From an uncultured bacterium (lineage in GTDB: Bacteria; Verrucomicrobiota; Lentisphaeria; Victivallales; UBA1829): a DNA stretch of 34,759 bases. The translations under genes were made by a program, and so were the position numbers. Within the stretch, counting starts at the first letter, position 1. Each line of letters begins with the position of its first letter. A model generated the notes under the pieces. That model saw only the letters and a program-made list of their open reading frames with translations, was not told where the DNA came from and searched no databases. Below are positions 33,045-34,759 of the stretch, one piece after another. The stretch is taken from contig URNX01000034.1 in NCBI GenBank assembly GCA_900549415.1, forward strand, positions 1 through 34,759. Direction: 5' to 3'.

Positions 33045-33800
33045 TTATTTTCCGTCCTTTCTGAGAGGTATGAATCCGTATGGTTCCAGTTCGCGGAATC
33101 CGAGCTTTCCGAGCCGGTCCGCAAGTTTCCGCACCGCTTCCGGAGCGGCGGGATCGAGGGAAAGACAATAGCGTTTTGCAAGTGGGTATTTCCCGTTCAT
33201 GACCGAGTCAAAATCCGGCGCGGTTCCGTCAACCGTGAGCAGACGGATTTCCGGGGGAAGCTCTTCTTCCCGCACGAGAAAGGTGAGGGGGAGGATTGCG
33301 GCCGCCGTCACATCGCTCCGCAGCAGTTCAAGCGCGGCTTCGGAACTCCCGGCTTCGATGAAATGTGTTTTCGCCTTCCGGGCTCCGCCTTTCGCTTTCA
33401 GAGCGCCGGAAACATGAACGATGTTGCGGACCGGCACTCCGGTTCCCTGCCACTCCGGGCAGGCGTTTTGCATCAGTCTCATGACGTCTTTGGATGAAAT
33501 GTCGCGGAAGGTGTTTTTTGAGTTGACCGCGATCACTGCGCCTTTCAGTGCAAATGGCAGCGCCTCCGCTCCGTCGAGTCTGCGCGGGGAGAGGGCGAGC
33601 AGAGGTTTTGCATCCAGAACGTCCGGATCGGAAGCGAGAACCGTCTGGAATTCCGGCATGGTCTGCGCGAGTTCGCGGAGAAAGGGACGCACTGTTTCCG
33701 CAAGCCCGCCCTCGGCGAGAATGCGGAGTTTCGGAAGTGTCAGCGAATCGGCGGAAACGGAAAACACCAGAACCGCAAGCGCGAGAATCAGCGTGCGCAT
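33045..33800 (-). CDS. exported PstS-like substrate-binding protein
   Basis: A 251-residue protein with a signal peptide (MRTLILALAVLVFSVSA). The rest fits the phosphate-binding-protein-like fold: IAVNSKNTFRDISSKDVMRL, near the ligand loop of PstS, and FDSVMNGKYPLAKRYCL, the conserved NGxYPLxR strand. It is shorter than true PstS and has no transporter genes beside it, so phosphate binding is unproven. It overlaps the end of the PHP gene by 13 nt and is followed by bioD after 1 nt. Confidence 0.8.
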   Translation of the reverse strand: MRTLILALAVLVFSVSADSLTLPKLRILAEGGLAETVRPFLRELAQTMPEFQTVLASDPDVLDAKPLLALSPRRLDGAEALPFALKGAVIAVNSKNTFRDISSKDVMRLMQNACPEWQGTGVPVRNIVHVSGALKAKGGARKAKTHFIEAGSSEAALELLRSDVTAAAILPLTFLVREEELPPEIRLLTVDGTAPDFDSVMNGKYPLAKRYCLSLDPAAPEAVRKLADRLGKLGFRELEPYGFIPLRKDGK

Positions 33801-34645
33801 TGGCGCGCCTCCATCATCCGTTCGAGAAATTCAAACGGGACGGCGAGGGAGCCGCTTCCGGTTCCGAGGTCGATTCCAGGCTGGTTGACGCCGTGGTAGT
33901 CGCTTCCGCCGGATTTGAGCACACCGGCGGCTTCGGCGATTTCATGCATCATCTGCGTCTGGTGTTCGGAGAACATGGAGTAGTTTGTTTCGACTCCGTC
34001 GATGCCGAAATCCATGAGTTTGCGGAGCATTTTTTTCGCGTAACCGCGTTCGCCGGCCTGACCGCTGACGGGATGCGCCCAGATGGCGAGTCCGCCGGCC
34101 GCATGAATGACTTTCACCGCTTCGGCGGAGTCCGGCAGTTCGCGCGGAACGTATGCGCGGCAGCCGCGCTTGAGGCACTGAATGAAGACATCGTGCATGG
34201 TTTTGAAATATCCTTTGCGGAGGAGAACCGCGCCGATGTGCGGCCGTCCCACGCTTTCGCCGCCGGCGACCTGGAGCAGTTCGTCATAAGTGATTTCGTA
34301 GCCGAGGACATTGAGCTTGTGGATGATTTCCCGGTTGCGTTTTTCGCGTCCGGCGCGCATCCGCTCCAGCAGTTCGGTGAGTTCCGGCGTTTCCGGATTG
34401 ATGAAGAGTCCGACGATATGGAGCTCTTTCGAGAAGAGTCTTGTCGAGATTTCCACGCCGGGCACGCCGATGATGCCGCATTTTTTAGTCTCCTCCATAA
34501 ATTCGGGCAGTCCGGAGACTGTGTCATGATCGGTGAGCGCGATACCCTTCAAGCCTTTTTCGCAAGCGTATTGAACGATCCGCGCAGGAGTATCGGAGCC
34601 GTCCGATGCGCGGCTGTGTGTGTGTAAATCTATCAGATTCAGCAT
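33788..34645 (-). CDS. PHP-domain phosphoesterase (YciV/RNase AM-like)
   Basis: A 285-residue metal-dependent phosphoesterase. The four PHP motifs are visible: DLHTHSRASDG (6-16), ALTDHDTVSG (about 36-45), WAHPVSG and GGSDYHG near the C-terminus. Size and motif spacing match the TrpH/YciV group, whose E. coli member removes 5' nucleotides from RNA and also acts on 3',5'-nucleoside bisphosphate; activity here is by family. I chose the ATG at 34645, with AAAGGA 8 bases before it; the earlier ATG at 34666 lies at or before the predicted transcription start. Confidence 0.9.
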   Translation of the reverse strand: MLNLIDLHTHSRASDGSDTPARIVQYACEKGLKGIALTDHDTVSGLPEFMEETKKCGIIGVPGVEISTRLFSKELHIVGLFINPETPELTELLERMRAGREKRNREIIHKLNVLGYEITYDELLQVAGGESVGRPHIGAVLLRKGYFKTMHDVFIQCLKRGCRAYVPRELPDSAEAVKVIHAAGGLAIWAHPVSGQAGERGYAKKMLRKLMDFGIDGVETNYSMFSEHQTQMMHEIAEAAGVLKSGGSDYHGVNQPGIDLGTGSGSLAVPFEFLERMMEARQCAR

Positions 34646-34668
34646 AAATCCATTCCTTTGAGTCATAA

Positions 34669-34697
34669 ACTATAGCACGCCGGAGAGGATTTTTCAA
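34669..34697 (-). promoter_or_regulatory. promoter of the PHP-bioD unit
   Basis: Minus strand TTGAAA (complement of 34692-34697), 17 bp, TATAGT (complement of 34669-34674), the same pair of boxes and spacing as the metH promoter. The remaining 60 bases to the window end show nothing I recognise. Confidence 0.65.
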
Positions 34698-34759
34698 ACG
34701 AAAGATTTCTGATTTTTCAACAAGGAGAAAGAGCGCTTTTTCAGAACAGTTTAGTTTGC

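Overview
The window most likely comes from a gut member of the Lentisphaerae, Victivallis-like, in the PVC superphylum. This is an inference from gene content and no search was run. The indicators are a secreted-type pseudopilin with a FTLIELLVVIAIIAIL N-terminus and an H-x9-DG motif next to polysaccharide-degrading enzymes, AraC and GntR sugar regulators beside GH2 and GH78 glycosidases, a FucP-type sugar permease, and a moderately high GC content with strong GC3 bias. That bias produces many long antisense shadow frames, which I left out. Promoters look sigma70-like (TTGAMA/TTGACT, 16-18 bp, TATATT/TATAGT).

Left edge (1-320): a small low-GC cysteine-rich KTR-family gene, of the kind usually carried by Firmicutes conjugative transposons, with a strong terminator; it probably marks the end of a mobile element. 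398-2234 (minus): mnmE followed by a GNAT acetyltransferase. 2325-3758 (plus): a large TPR protein, divergent from mnmE with overlapping promoters. 3831-6493: a divergent AraC regulator / GH2 glycosidase pair.

6560-12940 (plus) is a tightly coupled eight-gene Tad (type IVb pilus) locus: Flp-like pilin, A24 prepilin peptidase, TadE-like, TadG-like, second TadE-like, a membrane-anchored unknown, TadA/CpaF ATPase and a Ser/Thr protein kinase. From the peptidase onward every gene overlaps the next by 1-4 nt. No platform (TadB/TadC), secretin (RcpA/CpaC) or TadZ is present here, so the machine is either split or minimal.

13000-13391 is a truncated sugar-isomerase remnant with intact promoter and RBS, running head-on into metH (13325-16882, minus), which is divergent from a hexose-6-phosphate mutarotase (16966-17781). 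Next on minus are marC and a FucP-like symporter (19734 to 17823).

26294-19807 (minus) is a polysaccharide-utilisation-like cluster: GntR regulator, small overlapping ORF with a perfect 17-bp palindrome, pseudopilin, exported beta-helix (pectate-lyase-like) protein and GH78 alpha-L-rhamnosidase. The gene order suggests export and binding or cleavage of a rhamnose-containing (pectin-like) glycan, followed by intracellular rhamnose release.

32369-26333 (minus) carries parE-parC (type IIA topoisomerase), a dCMP deaminase, a methyltransferase and a nitroreductase in one apparent operon. 34697-32378 (minus) carries a PHP phosphoesterase, a PstS-like exported protein and bioD, also overlapping. 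No rRNA, tRNA, CRISPR array or complete insertion sequence was seen.
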